From: Zelonia costaricensis
Taxonomy: Eukaryota > Euglenozoa > Kinetoplastea > Trypanosomatida > Trypanosomatidae
DNA length: 64,000 bases
Assembly: GCA_030849075.1 (NCBI GenBank)
Contig: JASAOO010003560.1
Span: 103,540 to 167,539 of the forward strand
Direction: 5' to 3'
Part shown: piece after piece, positions 9,985 through 20,299 of the stretch
Layout of the letters: each line of letters begins with the position of its first letter
How positions within the stretch are numbered: the first letter of the stretch is position 1
The notes under the pieces: generated by a model
Databases searched by the model: none
Told to the model about the DNA's origin: nothing
Seen by the model: only the letters and a program-made list of their open reading frames with translations
Made by a program: the position numbers and the translations under genes

Positions 9985-10923
9985 CGGTGCGTGGGATGCA
10001 GACCACAGGACGTGGCTGAGATTGATGTACACTACCGAGGAACCAAGAAACGGAAAACAACTGCCTTGCCCTCTTGCTATGCCGTTCGCGTCGCTCTCTG
10101 TGCACGTTGACCACCGCCGTCGGCACCGCGAGCCGCCCGACCTCGTCGCTCACAAGTTGGGCTGCGTCTGGCGAGCAAAAGCAAAAAAAAAACAATAAAC
10201 GAAGGCCCGGGCTCGAGAGTCGCGCTTGACTCGGTTGGCAACGAGGCGCTCTCTGTCCAATCCCCCTTTTTTTTTTGGGGGGGGTGTGCTTGTCCGCTCA
10301 GCTATCCAAGGAGGACTTTGCACGCAAGCCCACACGACACTGCGCGAAAACGACCCCCACGCTGCGCTGCGTCTCTCGCAGTCGGGGCGAAGGGTGAGGC
10401 GGGGAGGCGGAAAGGTCCCGGCCTTTCTTCTGTGCTCCCCCCTCCCCTCGGGTTTTCGTGTCTGCATGGCAAACACGTCGGGCATCGACCACCTTCACCG
10501 CCGCAGGACGAAAGCGGTGCGCCGATGACAGCTTCTCCTGCGTCCTTGCCCGAGCACGCGACGCTCGTACTGTTGGTCGTCAACTCGCCTCTTGTGTGCG
10601 CACAGTGACCTCTATTACTCCTCTGTCACCGACATCTCGTCCCGTTCAGTCCCACAATCAAGCCCCCCTCCACGGCTTTCCCAAAGCGGCGCACAGCCCG
10701 CTCTCCCACCCCACCCCTTTCCGTTCCTCCCATCCCCGCTGGGCTTGCGTCGGCTGCAGGCCTAGCATCGGCGTGGGCAGGCTCGAGCGGACCGCACACC
10801 GCAGGCGTCAGCAGGCGAAATCCTGCGCGCCCGTCCCCCCCTCCCCCTCCCCTTATTCAAGACCTCTCCCCCTCGTCGCTTTCTCTCTCTCCATCCCCCC
10901 CCCTCCCCCCCCCCGCGACCGTC
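9985..10923. other. Intergenic region with C5-T10-G8 tract
   Basis: Probable 3'UTR of the hypothetical gene, then the 5'UTR of UTP14. It contains A10 near 10182-10191, the homopolymer block at 10262-10284 (see findings) and several C-rich tracts just before the UTP14 ATG. No gene supported. Confidence 0.55.
10711..10759 (+). promoter_or_regulatory. Candidate spliced-leader acceptor, UTP14
   Basis: The C/T tract 10711-10740 is followed by GCGTCGGCTGCAG, with the AG at 10758-10759. It would leave a 5'UTR of about 164 bases that is itself C-rich. Other AGs nearby cannot be excluded. Confidence 0.4.
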
Positions 10924-13900
10924 ATGGTGCGCCGCAGCAGCGCCGTCAAGGGTGAGAAGGCGAAGGGGCACCGGGCGGGCGGCCGGTCTGCCCGAGGCCG
11001 CGGCGATGGCGAGGAGTACCAGCAGCCGGGCAAGCTCATGCTCAACAACCCGCTCATCCCGCCTGAGCTGGACGAGGACATCGACGACGACCTCGCCTTC
11101 AACAGCGACGACGAGAAGATGTACGGCGAGTTCTTCGCCAACAAGGCTGCCGCTGGCAAGTCGGCGCCGTCGAAGAAGGGGAGCAAGAAGGCGTCACGGA
11201 CCCGAGCTGCTGCAGACGAGGACGATGACGACCTGCTTGAAGACGGCCTTGCCATCGCCGGCAAGTCGGAGCGGGGGCGCAAGGCTTCCGGGGTCACGGC
11301 GCGGCGCGGCTCCGCAGCGGAGGAGGACGACGGCCTGGACAACTACCACGAGGACGGCCAGAGCAGCGGGGACGATGAGGACTACATCGACCTCAGCGAC
11401 ATGCTCGACATGAGCATGAAGGAGGAGAAGAAAAAGAAGCAGGCGAAGGCGAAGAAGGCGACTCGGGTGACGGAGGCGGGCACCACAGTGGCGAAGAAGC
11501 GGCGCGCCGCGCAGCTGACCGACGAGCCGGAGTCGGTGTTCGGCACGGCGGACGCCTCGACTAGCGGCGGCGCGGCATCGTACACGGATGCGATGCAGCG
11601 CATCATGCGCCAGAAGGGGTCGGCCGCCGGCGACGGTGACGTGGAGGCGGTGAAGGGCCGCATCAAGCGGTCGCTGCAGAACAAGCACAACCTTGTCGCC
11701 GTCGACGCAGATGACATGACCAAGGACCGGCTCACCCGCAAGGAGGTACGCGCCATTGTCGAGGAGGGCATGGAGCGCTACAAGCCCGTGCTGAAGGAGC
11801 TTGACGCGGCGAAGCACATCCAGTTCCCGATGCACCTCCCCGAGAGCACCCCAGTCGCCTCCTCCGTCGGCGGCATCGTTGCCGCGGCGGACGCGCAGTT
11901 TCGTGCTGACAGGGCGGTGACGCTGGCGCAGTCCAACTCGGCTGCCTACCGCGTTGGCAGCAAGATGGACGCCCTGCTGTCCAAGGCGGGCCTGTCGCGC
12001 CGGCAGGTGGGCGACGGCGCCGACACGCCGAATTCCATCGGCAACCACGTCAAGTTCGACGACGGGAGCGCTGACGGGGGCCTGCGCCACGGCGGCATCG
12101 GCGACGACGACGACGCGGAAGCCCCGACGAGCGGGTACATGGCCAAGCTCAAGGCGATGCTCGCGTACGAGAACAGCCGCCGCAAGCGTCTCAACCGCAT
12201 CAAGAGCAAGACGTACCGCCGCATCCTGCGCAAGGAAAAAGAGCGCGAGAAGGAGCGCCGGCAGAAGGCCTTTGAGCTGCTGCACCCCGAGGTCGCCCGC
12301 GAACGGCTCGCGGAGCGGCTGCTCAAGGCCCGTGTCGAGGAGCGCGTCACGCAGAAGCACAAGAACACGAGCGCGTGGGTGAAGCACGCGAAGCGCTTTG
12401 CGCAGTTCGACGAGAACACAAAAGACGCCATCGACGACCAGCACGCGACGCACCAGCGGCTCATGCAGAAGATGGAGCAGGACGCCGGCGAGGAGAACTA
12501 CGAGCGGTACATGGCCGGCGACAACGAGAGCGAGGCCTCCAGCGAGGAGGACCGCGCCGTGGACACGCTTATCGAAAAGGTCAGCGCTGCCGCCGGCGCC
12601 CCGCTGAGCCGGCAGGACGTGAAGAGCCTCTTGTGGAGCAGCGTTGACGCCGCGGACGACGCGGAGGCGGACGCCGGCGCCGCCAAGTCGAGCCCCATGG
12701 CGAAGGCCCGGGCGGAGCTGCGGGGGATGAAGTTCATGAAGAGTGCGCGCGAGCGCGAGGAGAAGGACTACGCCGACCAGCTCGAGACGCTGCGCCGCGA
12801 CATCGAGGCACACCAGCGGCAGGAGCGCGCCGGCGACGCCGAGTCCGGCGACGAGGAATCCGCCACAGGCGTGAGCGCCAGCGCGGCGCCGTCGAGCAGC
12901 GCGTCGCTGCCGCCGTCTGCCGCCACGGGCCGCATGGCCTTCAAGAAGGGCAAACGGACGGATGCCGTGGAGCAGGTGCAGCTGCGCAAGCAGGGCGGTA
13001 TCCGCGTCGGTGCGGACGCCACCGACGGAGACGAGGCAGAGAGCGGCAGTGGAGGGGCCAACGACGACGTGGAGTCGGTCGACTCCAGCGCTTCCGGTGA
13101 GGAGGCGACGACGTCGTCTGCGGCGAAGGGCGCGCCGGCGAGGGCGGCGGCGAAGAGGCCGCCGGTGCCGACGTCTGAGTTTGCAGGGGCCCGCCAGGGG
13201 GCGACTGCGAACGGCGGTGGCGCGCCTGCCAAGACGAGGAGGACGACGACGACGCGCGTGACGATTTTGCCCAAAAAGCGCGGCCGCAGCGGCGACGACG
13301 AGGCGGAGGGCGGCGCGGTGGCGACGGCGACGGCGACGGCGTCGGCATCCGTCGACGTGGGCGACGATGACTCTGTCGTGCCGGAGGAGTCGCTGCGCCT
13401 CCACCAGGAGTATCTCATCTCACGCGCCTTTGCCCAGGACGACGTCGATGAAGACTTTGTGAAGGCGAAGGAGGCGCAAGTGGAGACGATAATGCGGCCA
13501 GAGGACAAGAACCAGAGCCTGCCCGGCTGGGGCGAGTGGGGTGGCGAGGACCCCGAGCTGAACCGGCGCCATCTGGAGGCGGTGCAGCACCAAACCACGC
13601 AGCGGCAGATCGAGAAGTCCTTTTTGATGAAGAGCCGTGCCGATGCGGCGCTCGAGCACGTGATCATCAACCACGATGGCGTCGAGCTGGTGCCGGACCG
13701 CATGACGCTGCACATGGTGCCCCGTCCCTTCTCCAACCCGCAGGAGTTTGCACGGTCGATGCGGCAACCCATGGGCCCGGAGTGGACGTCAGCGCTGGCG
13801 TTCAAGGACGGCGTGCAGCCCCGCGTGGAGGTGCGCCAGGGACAGGCGCTGCTCCCGCTTGACCTCTCCTTGCGCAAGCCCAAGACGAAGACGAAGCGTC

Positions 13901-13935
13901 GCAAGACAGAGGCGACGACCACCCGCAGCGCGTAG
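10924..13935 (+). CDS. UTP14: Utp14, U3 snoRNP / SSU processome component
   Basis: 1003 aa. The Utp14 signature is present: a central basic helix at about residues 403-446 (KLKAMLAYENSRRKRLNRIK, SKTYRRILRKEKE), followed by a region rich in Glu/Arg/Lys. There is also a C-terminal GWGEWGG (about 868-874) and a closing VPRPFSNPQEFARSMRQPMG (about 931-951). Utp14 acts in the nucleolus, where it activates the DEAH helicase Dhr1 to displace U3 from the pre-rRNA. The N-terminal 350 residues are acidic and Ala-rich, with repeated Lys blocks, and look disordered. The protein is slightly longer than yeast Utp14 (about 900 aa) because of low-complexity insertions (about 640-830). The start ATG follows a C-rich leader. 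Confidence 0.93.
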   Translation: MVRRSSAVKGEKAKGHRAGGRSARGRGDGEEYQQPGKLMLNNPLIPPELDEDIDDDLAFNSDDEKMYGEFFANKAAAGKSAPSKKGSKKASRTRAAADEDDDDLLEDGLAIAGKSERGRKASGVTARRGSAAEEDDGLDNYHEDGQSSGDDEDYIDLSDMLDMSMKEEKKKKQAKAKKATRVTEAGTTVAKKRRAAQLTDEPESVFGTADASTSGGAASYTDAMQRIMRQKGSAAGDGDVEAVKGRIKRSLQNKHNLVAVDADDMTKDRLTRKEVRAIVEEGMERYKPVLKELDAAKHIQFPMHLPESTPVASSVGGIVAAADAQFRADRAVTLAQSNSAAYRVGSKMDALLSKAGLSRRQVGDGADTPNSIGNHVKFDDGSADGGLRHGGIGDDDDAEAPTSGYMAKLKAMLAYENSRRKRLNRIKSKTYRRILRKEKEREKERRQKAFELLHPEVARERLAERLLKARVEERVTQKHKNTSAWVKHAKRFAQFDENTKDAIDDQHATHQRLMQKMEQDAGEENYERYMAGDNESEASSEEDRAVDTLIEKVSAAAGAPLSRQDVKSLLWSSVDAADDAEADAGAAKSSPMAKARAELRGMKFMKSAREREEKDYADQLETLRRDIEAHQRQERAGDAESGDEESATGVSASAAPSSSASLPPSAATGRMAFKKGKRTDAVEQVQLRKQGGIRVGADATDGDEAESGSGGANDDVESVDSSASGEEATTSSAAKGAPARAAAKRPPVPTSEFAGARQGATANGGGAPAKTRRTTTTRVTILPKKRGRSGDDEAEGGAVATATATASASVDVGDDDSVVPEESLRLHQEYLISRAFAQDDVDEDFVKAKEAQVETIMRPEDKNQSLPGWGEWGGEDPELNRRHLEAVQHQTTQRQIEKSFLMKSRADAALEHVIINHDGVELVPDRMTLHMVPRPFSNPQEFARSMRQPMGPEWTSALAFKDGVQPRVEVRQGQALLPLDLSLRKPKTKTKRRKTEATTTRSA

Positions 13936-15692
13936 GCATGTCGCGCGGCAGCAACCTCGCCGCTTTCCCTCCGTACCTGCTCTACCAGCTCGCCGTGCTG
14001 ACTCGGACGGTGGCTGTGTGTGTGTGTGTCTGGAGGGGGGGGGAAGGGTTAGGACTCGCTGTGGCCGCCACGCGCGCCAGCTCTGCTCGCCTCGTTACTT
14101 CTCTCTTTTCGCTTTCTTTTGCTGCTGCGCTCCCGCGTTGTTGCAGCGACACGCTCGTCAGCACTGCAGGGGCAGGTACCGCTCTCTCGCGCGTTCGCTG
14201 TGCTTGTATGATGGCGTTCCGTGTTGTCGATAAATGTGTTGGTGGTGCGTTGATGGTGCTGTGTGCGTGTCTGGCTAATCGAATAACAGCATAAGCGTGC
14301 AGGACCGGAAGCGGCACTCTCGCACGCGGTCCTCCCTTCCACCTTCTCTGCGTGGAGCACGTCGGCGGGTGGAAGAGAGAGGGGCGTTGTCGCGTGTGTG
14401 TGTCTGTCGGTGTCCTGTTGTGCCTCGGCCCGAGTTGCCGTGCCGCTTCCATCACTCAGCTCGCCTCCCTTCGCTTTTCTAACGGCGCCGCGCACGCCGA
14501 CTGCACGTAATGCGCTTCCTCAAGAAGGCCCCACTCCCACGACGGGGAGGGGGGGGGCTTGAAAGCTGAAGCTGGAGCACATCATCGCAGCCCTGTTGCG
14601 TGTTCTTGCGCGGCCTCACGAAACGAAGTGGCGCAATGAACCCAGCACGTGTGCAGCATCCCTGGACAACCCGAGACGGAGTAGGGTGCTCGGGCCCTCC
14701 TCCTTCCCGAAGAGAGGCACACCAACTCGAAAACAGTGCCCTGCCCTCCTCCGGCCCTGCGCAGAAGACCAGATTCACAAGACGACCGCAACGCACGCTG
14801 GCACTGCTCGCAGTGTCTGAGCCGGCCACGCATTGGCAATGCCCTTCACTTCTGCACCTTCTCTTTTTTCTCATCTCGGCGTGTTGTGCTGCTACCCACT
14901 GGGAGCCGCAGCTGCCCTCTCTGCTCGCCAGCATACACGAGCGAGCCTCAACACCTACAGGTTGCGCTTTCCCGAGCTGCTGACAAGCACGCATCTGCGT
15001 TCTTTTGGTGTGGAGCTCTTGACCACCCTTCCTGTCCCACACAACAATACCCACCCACCCTTCTCCCTCATCGCGCGGCGGCGTGAGCGGAGAGGCATCG
15101 CCGAGCAGGGACTCCGGTGAAGGCAGCAGTCTGCTGCATCAGGCGCCGCCTCTCCTCCGCCTTTTCCTGGCCGCACCGTGACGCCAAAACGCAGCCACTT
15201 ACACACAACTCCACCGTGCAACGACGCCAGGCCGTGTACTCGTGCTCTCACACACAAACCGCTGCTGGAGGTGGTGCCGCACCCCGCTCCTGTGTGCCCC
15301 GCCCTGGCCATCTGTTCTCCCGTCTTTTCCAGTTTCCCCTAATTAGCGTAGAGGAGCGGCGGGCTAACTTTGGCTTCCACGTCCCCCCCCCTCCCCCCGC
15401 CCGTCTCCACTCCCTTGACGGACGACGCCGTCGATTTTGCCGTCGGCAGCACCGGTGTGTGGAGGCGACGGACAGCTGACGTGTGCACGCGCTGCCTTCT
15501 TTCCCGTCACCGTTGCGACGTGCACCACGTGCGCCGGTTACCGCGGCTTAGAGCGGTAGTCCGGCAGCCCACCAACACACGAGCACAGCTACACGCACAT
15601 CCACACAGTGGCAGATAGTTCCCACTGTACTCTCGAGTCGCACGGCATTGTGCGCCTCCTCATCTTTCCACTACAGCGCACCGGCTGCCGCG
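13936..15692. other. Long intergenic region (1.76 kb)
   Basis: Likely long 3'UTR of UTP14 plus the 5' leader of the armadillo gene. (TG)n at about 14015-14029 and G-run at about 14035-14044. Open frames are short, mutually overlapping and without protein-like composition. No gene supported. Confidence 0.55.
15311..15332 (+). promoter_or_regulatory. Candidate spliced-leader acceptor, armadillo gene
   Basis: TCTGTTCTCCCGTCTTTTCCAG, with the AG at 15331-15332. A 5'UTR of about 360 bases would follow. Later AGs are possible, since C/T-rich sequence also occurs around 15385-15410. Confidence 0.45.
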
Positions 15693-18600
15693 ATGAACTC
15701 TGTTGGGTGCGACATCGCGTCGCTCCTGAGCGTGCTCAGCAGCTCCGAGGAGGCGACGGCCTGTCCGCTCGCCAGCCTTGCCCGTGACCTGCGCTCGCTG
15801 GTGGCGGCGCAGCAGGCAGAAGACCTCGGGAACGTCCTGGCGCAGCGCTCCGCCGAGCTGGTCAAGGAGGAGGAGAAGCTCAACGCCGCGAAGGAGATGA
15901 TTGCCGTCACGTACGACAAGTTGCGGGCCGAGATGGCGCGCGTCGAGGCCCAGATGCGCTCGCAGGAGCGCCGATTGCAGGAGGTTTCGCAGCAGAAGAA
16001 GCTCTGCAAGGTCGCCCTCAACATGTACCTCGCCGGCGAGGTGCCGAACCTCGTCGACGCGGACGGCGTCGTCATCGCGCCGGGCTCGCCGAGCTCGCCG
16101 GGCATGATGAAGCGCGGCGCAGAAGACGCGAGGGCCGCGGAGGAGGAAGGCGAGGAGCAACCGAACAAGGCGGCGCCGGAGCCGGCCCCGATGAAGAACT
16201 CGCCGACCTCACGGCCGCCCAAGGCCGCGCAGGCGGCGGAGGCCGAGGACAACGGCACGCAGAGGAACGGCGGCGCCATGTCGTCGCCGCGCGGTGGGCC
16301 CGCCGCCCTGACCTCGGAGGGGCTGCTGGCGCTCCTGCGCCTGCCGGATGTGAAGGAGACGGTGCTGCTGAACGCGATCGAGGGCTACACCCAGCAGCAC
16401 CTCGGCAAGAACAGCAGCTGGATGACGGAGCCGACCTGCCCCGACGTCGTCGCCGTGATGAAGGCCGTGCTCGGCCACCTCAGCGAGCCGCGCCCGCCGG
16501 TGCAGCTGGCGGAGCTGCGGCTCCTCAGCTACGCGCTGCAGGCCTCGCCGGCCTCCCGCCCCGCCAGCGGCAACGACAGCCTCTTCGGCGTCGTCGACGC
16601 CCTTGTGCGCGAGGGGCGCGCCATGCCCGTCCTTACGAGCCTGCTGAACAGTGTGAACGACGACGTCAAGTGCGAGGTGCTGGAGTGCTTGGCGCCGCTG
16701 GTCTGCGGCACCCACGCGCTCGTCAACGCGGTGGCGGCCAACACGCTGAGCGCGTTCGCGCGCAAGGAGTTCCTTGCCGCCAGCGGGCTGGAGCCGCTGG
16801 TGAACATTGTTGTCGTGAGCACCTCCGAGGCGGTGCTGGAGCGGGCGCTCATCTTTCTCTGGGGCCTATTGACCAAGGACGAGCGGGCCGAGCGCGGCAG
16901 CGGCGGGGAGGCGTCGATTCGGTCGCAGGTGCGCGAGTTGGGTGGGCTGCGCGCCGTGCTCGACCTCCTCTACACAGACTCGCAGCCCATTTTAGAAAAC
17001 GTGTCGATGGTAATCGGCTACATCACCCGCGAGGAGGCATCCAAGAAGGAGATGCGTGAGATTGGCGGGCTGGAGAAGATCACGGCGACGCTGCGGCACC
17101 CGTCGGACTCCATCAAGACGAAGATGGCCGGCGCCGTGTGGAACTGCGGATCAAACGCTGACAATCGCAAGCGGCTCCGCGAGCTGGGCGCGATACCGGC
17201 CTTGCTGGAGCTACTGCGCAGCCCTGGCACCGCCGCTGCGACCGCGGATCGCAGCACGGGCGATTTTGTGCGCGAGAACGCCGCCGGCGCCCTGTGGAAC
17301 CTCAGCGTGGAGGCAGAGAGCAAGACGCAGATCATCGAGTACGGCGGGGTGCCCGTGCTGGTCGAGGTAATGTCGACGTCCAACAGCGTCGCCGTCGTCG
17401 AGAACGCGTCTGGCACGCTGTGGAACTGCTCGGCGACGGCGGAGGCGCGGCCGGTGATCCGGAAAGCCGGCGGCATTCCCGTGCTGCTGTCCCTTCTCAA
17501 CCACCGCAAGCCTGTCGAGTCGTCGCGCACCACGGCGGTCAAGTCAACGATGCCGCTGAGCGACAAAATCATCGACAACGTTGCGGGCACGCTGCGCAAC
17601 TGCGCCATCAACGACCAAAACAAGCCAGTCATCCGGGAGTGCGGCGGGGTGGAGCTGCTGGTGGCGAAGGTGAAGGAGGCCTACCTCGGCGCTGGCAAGA
17701 AGGACGGGAGCACCGGCAAGACACCACCGCCGCTGTCCCTGTCGACGATCGACAAACTGGCCTCGACGCTGTGGATCTTGACCATCTCACCAGAGATCAA
17801 GCACACCGTGCGCTTTGCTGGCGGCATCGAGGCGTTCACGAGCATCCTGGAGGCGTCCTCGCCGAGCATCGCGGGCGCCAACAAGGTCGCGACGAAGGGT
17901 GGCAATATCCTGACGCCCTTGCGCATGCCCCCGCTGGCGGGCAAACCGAGCGTCGACGCGTTCCAGGCGGCGTACGGCGTGGCGGCGCTCTCGAAGCTGC
18001 ACTTTGCCGCGCCGTCCCTATCGGTGCCGATGAACGTCAAGGAGAAGCTTGTCGGTGTGCTGCGCAACTGCAGCACTGTTGTGGAGAACCGCTCTTCGAT
18101 CATTGACGCGGGCGCCATTCGCTGCCTGGTGGCGGTGGTGCTGGACTGCTACGCTTCAGCGTCGGTGTTCCAGGCAAACAGCACGGCGCACAAGAGCAGC
18201 CGTTTCCAGGAGCCGTCGCTGCAGCTGAAGGAATCCGTGGCCTCAGCCTTGTGGTACCTTTCGCGCGACGACAAGGAGACGCCGCGGGTGCAGGGCGGGC
18301 TGGAGCTGATGTGCATGCTGCTGCTCGCCCCGCAGCAGCCCTCCGTCGTGCTCGAGCAAGTCGCCGGCGCGCTTTCCTCGCTCACCGTCAACAACAGCGA
18401 AAACCGCGACGCCATTCGCACCCACGGCGGCCTGGCGGCCCTCATCCAGCTTGTCGCGGAGAAGGCGACGGCCGACTACCCTCAGGGCGGGGCAGGCACC
18501 CGCGCCGGCAAGTCGGACGTGTCGTCGAACACGTACGCGGTGCTGAACGCCCTGCTCACCATTCGTAACTGCACCGTGAGCAGCGACGAGAACGTGCGGG

Positions 18601-18863
18601 TCTGCTGCGAGGCCGTCAGCGACAAGAAGCTCGCCTTTGGTAGTGCGCTGCTGCATGTCATCGAGCACGGCTCAGAGGACTGTGCAAAGGAGTCGGCGCT
18701 CACGGTGAAGAACATCAGCTCCGTTCCTAGCGCTGCCAGCTACTTTGTGCAGAACGACGGCGTCGCGCTGGTGACGTCGCTGTCGGAGCGGGCTTCGACC
18801 GACTCGGTGCGCCGGGCTGCTGCCTCGTTGCTGCAGGTTCTCTCCAAGGCGGCCAAGCGGTGA
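15693..18863 (+). CDS. Armadillo-repeat protein with N-terminal coiled coil
   Basis: 1056 aa. Residues about 38-108 form a coiled coil (AELVKEEEKLNAAKEMI and following). A Pro/Ala-rich linker (about 120-200) leads into a long array of armadillo repeats to the C-terminus. Clear units include ENAAGALWNLSVEAE, ENASGTLWNCSATAEARPVI and DNVAGTLRNCAINDQNKPVI, each with the G(A/T)LxN(L/C) helix-2 pattern followed by a GG(V/I)PVL-type turn. Such superhelical scaffolds bind peptides; many trypanosomatid members are cytoskeletal or flagellar, but the sequence alone does not show which. The frame continues upstream to an ATG-less start at 15648; the ATG at 15693 was chosen. Confidence 0.88.
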   Translation: MNSVGCDIASLLSVLSSSEEATACPLASLARDLRSLVAAQQAEDLGNVLAQRSAELVKEEEKLNAAKEMIAVTYDKLRAEMARVEAQMRSQERRLQEVSQQKKLCKVALNMYLAGEVPNLVDADGVVIAPGSPSSPGMMKRGAEDARAAEEEGEEQPNKAAPEPAPMKNSPTSRPPKAAQAAEAEDNGTQRNGGAMSSPRGGPAALTSEGLLALLRLPDVKETVLLNAIEGYTQQHLGKNSSWMTEPTCPDVVAVMKAVLGHLSEPRPPVQLAELRLLSYALQASPASRPASGNDSLFGVVDALVREGRAMPVLTSLLNSVNDDVKCEVLECLAPLVCGTHALVNAVAANTLSAFARKEFLAASGLEPLVNIVVVSTSEAVLERALIFLWGLLTKDERAERGSGGEASIRSQVRELGGLRAVLDLLYTDSQPILENVSMVIGYITREEASKKEMREIGGLEKITATLRHPSDSIKTKMAGAVWNCGSNADNRKRLRELGAIPALLELLRSPGTAAATADRSTGDFVRENAAGALWNLSVEAESKTQIIEYGGVPVLVEVMSTSNSVAVVENASGTLWNCSATAEARPVIRKAGGIPVLLSLLNHRKPVESSRTTAVKSTMPLSDKIIDNVAGTLRNCAINDQNKPVIRECGGVELLVAKVKEAYLGAGKKDGSTGKTPPPLSLSTIDKLASTLWILTISPEIKHTVRFAGGIEAFTSILEASSPSIAGANKVATKGGNILTPLRMPPLAGKPSVDAFQAAYGVAALSKLHFAAPSLSVPMNVKEKLVGVLRNCSTVVENRSSIIDAGAIRCLVAVVLDCYASASVFQANSTAHKSSRFQEPSLQLKESVASALWYLSRDDKETPRVQGGLELMCMLLLAPQQPSVVLEQVAGALSSLTVNNSENRDAIRTHGGLAALIQLVAEKATADYPQGGAGTRAGKSDVSSNTYAVLNALLTIRNCTVSSDENVRVCCEAVSDKKLAFGSALLHVIEHGSEDCAKESALTVKNISSVPSAASYFVQNDGVALVTSLSERASTDSVRRAAASLLQVLSKAAKR

Positions 18864-20299
18864 AAGCGTGCCGCCGGAACGGCGCTGGCGCTTGCCGGCG
18901 TCGTGCCTGTTTGCTGGTTTTGCGGCGTGCGCGTGCGTGCGTGCGTCTTTGTCCGTCGGCGTGTCGGCATTTGTTCGTGTGTTTGCGTGTGTGTATGTGT
19001 GCTTTCGTGCCTTGACAAGGACCATCCAACAGCGTGGAGCACACGGCTGTATGCTCGATGAGGCTAGCCCCCCCCCCCCCTGCCCCCCTATGCCTGGTGT
19101 CGCGCGCAGTTTCGCCTCCTGTTGCCAACTGCGGCAGGGGAGGGGAAAGGAGCGGCACAAAAGCGGCAACGGGGAGGGACGAAGCCCCGCGTGACTGCTG
19201 CCGCGAAGGACGGAGAGGCGCGATCGGCAGCGGGAAGGGAGGTTTGTTTATGTTCTGCACCGCTGATGGTGGTGCAAGGGGTGGCAGGCCTGCCGAAGCC
19301 TCACACGTGTGCTGCGCTCTGAACGTCCTTGTCTCCGTCTCGCTCGTTTCCTTGTGCCTCCTGCAGCTGTGCGGCGCCGGCGGCTGACAGACGGCGCCGC
19401 CCCTCCCGCATCGCCAACACCCTCGCCTACAACGACACGTCCTTTTAGGCCCCCCGCACTCTACCACCCCCCTCCCTGCCCCTTCGTGCGAGTGAAGCCG
19501 CACACAGAAAAGAGGAGGAACACGGGGTCGAGCAGATGTGCCGCACCGGCGTGCACAGAGGGGAGCCCACCGCCAGAGTTTCCTGCGCCCTCACCCCGGA
19601 CACGGGCGCGGGCGCGGAGGACCTGCAGTGCCCCTGCGGCCGCAAGGCGTTGCGGCGAACTTCGCGCGCGTGTATGAGCAGGCCAGTCCAGATCGGCAGT
19701 ACAGATTCAGGTGCCTCGACTTGTGTGAAGCACGCGCAGCGCACGCCGCACACGCATCCCTCTTCACCCCGTGCCTTTTCGTCCGCACGCTCGCATGCTC
19801 CGTCCTCTTCTCCTTCCTCTTCGCCCGCTCTTGCTGTGCCGCCCCCGCCGGACGCCGCGACGTATACCTGGCGCACACCCACTCATGCCGCCACCACCAT
19901 CACCACGACCTCGCCTCTCTCAACCGGACGTTTGCTTCGCCCTGCATCAACGACCCTGCTGCCGCTGCGTGCAAGTGAATTATCAGCGCGAGGGCGCCAC
20001 GAAACGTAAAACGAAAAAGCGAGCACGGAGCGTGGTCGGGTCCGTCTCGGCAACTGCACACGGCAGCGTACGTCTCTACGCGGATTTCTCACGACGCTCG
20101 CAGCATCACAAGCAGCGCCACTTCTCACTGCGTCTCTTTTCTTTTTGCCCCCCCCCCCCCGCCCGCGTCTCGAGCCCGCAGAGCCCCTGCGCTCTGAGCC
20201 AGCGGGGCGCTTTTGACTTGTGCGGCGTGCCACGCGTCGACCTTCTCACTTCCTACCACCCCCCATCCCATCCCCCATCCCATCCCGCGCAGCCACACG
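18864..20299. other. Long intergenic region (1.4 kb)
   Basis: It begins with TG/CG-rich alternating sequence (18930-19010) and a C12 run near 19069-19080, and ends in a strong pyrimidine tract before the Skp1-like gene. Open frames of up to 258 codons on either strand have no recognisable features. Nothing coding supported. Confidence 0.55.
20122..20181 (+). promoter_or_regulatory. Candidate spliced-leader acceptor, Skp1-like gene
   Basis: A long T/C tract with TCTTTTCTTTTT and then C13 (20148-20160). AG candidates lie at 20173-20174 and 20180-20181, giving a 5'UTR of about 119-126 bases. Confidence 0.5.

Noticed and set aside
8344..10032. 562-codon minus-strand open frame
   Set aside because: Shadow of the hypothetical gene at 8167-9984.
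11194..13404. 736-codon minus-strand open frame
   Set aside because: Shadow of UTP14 for the same reason.
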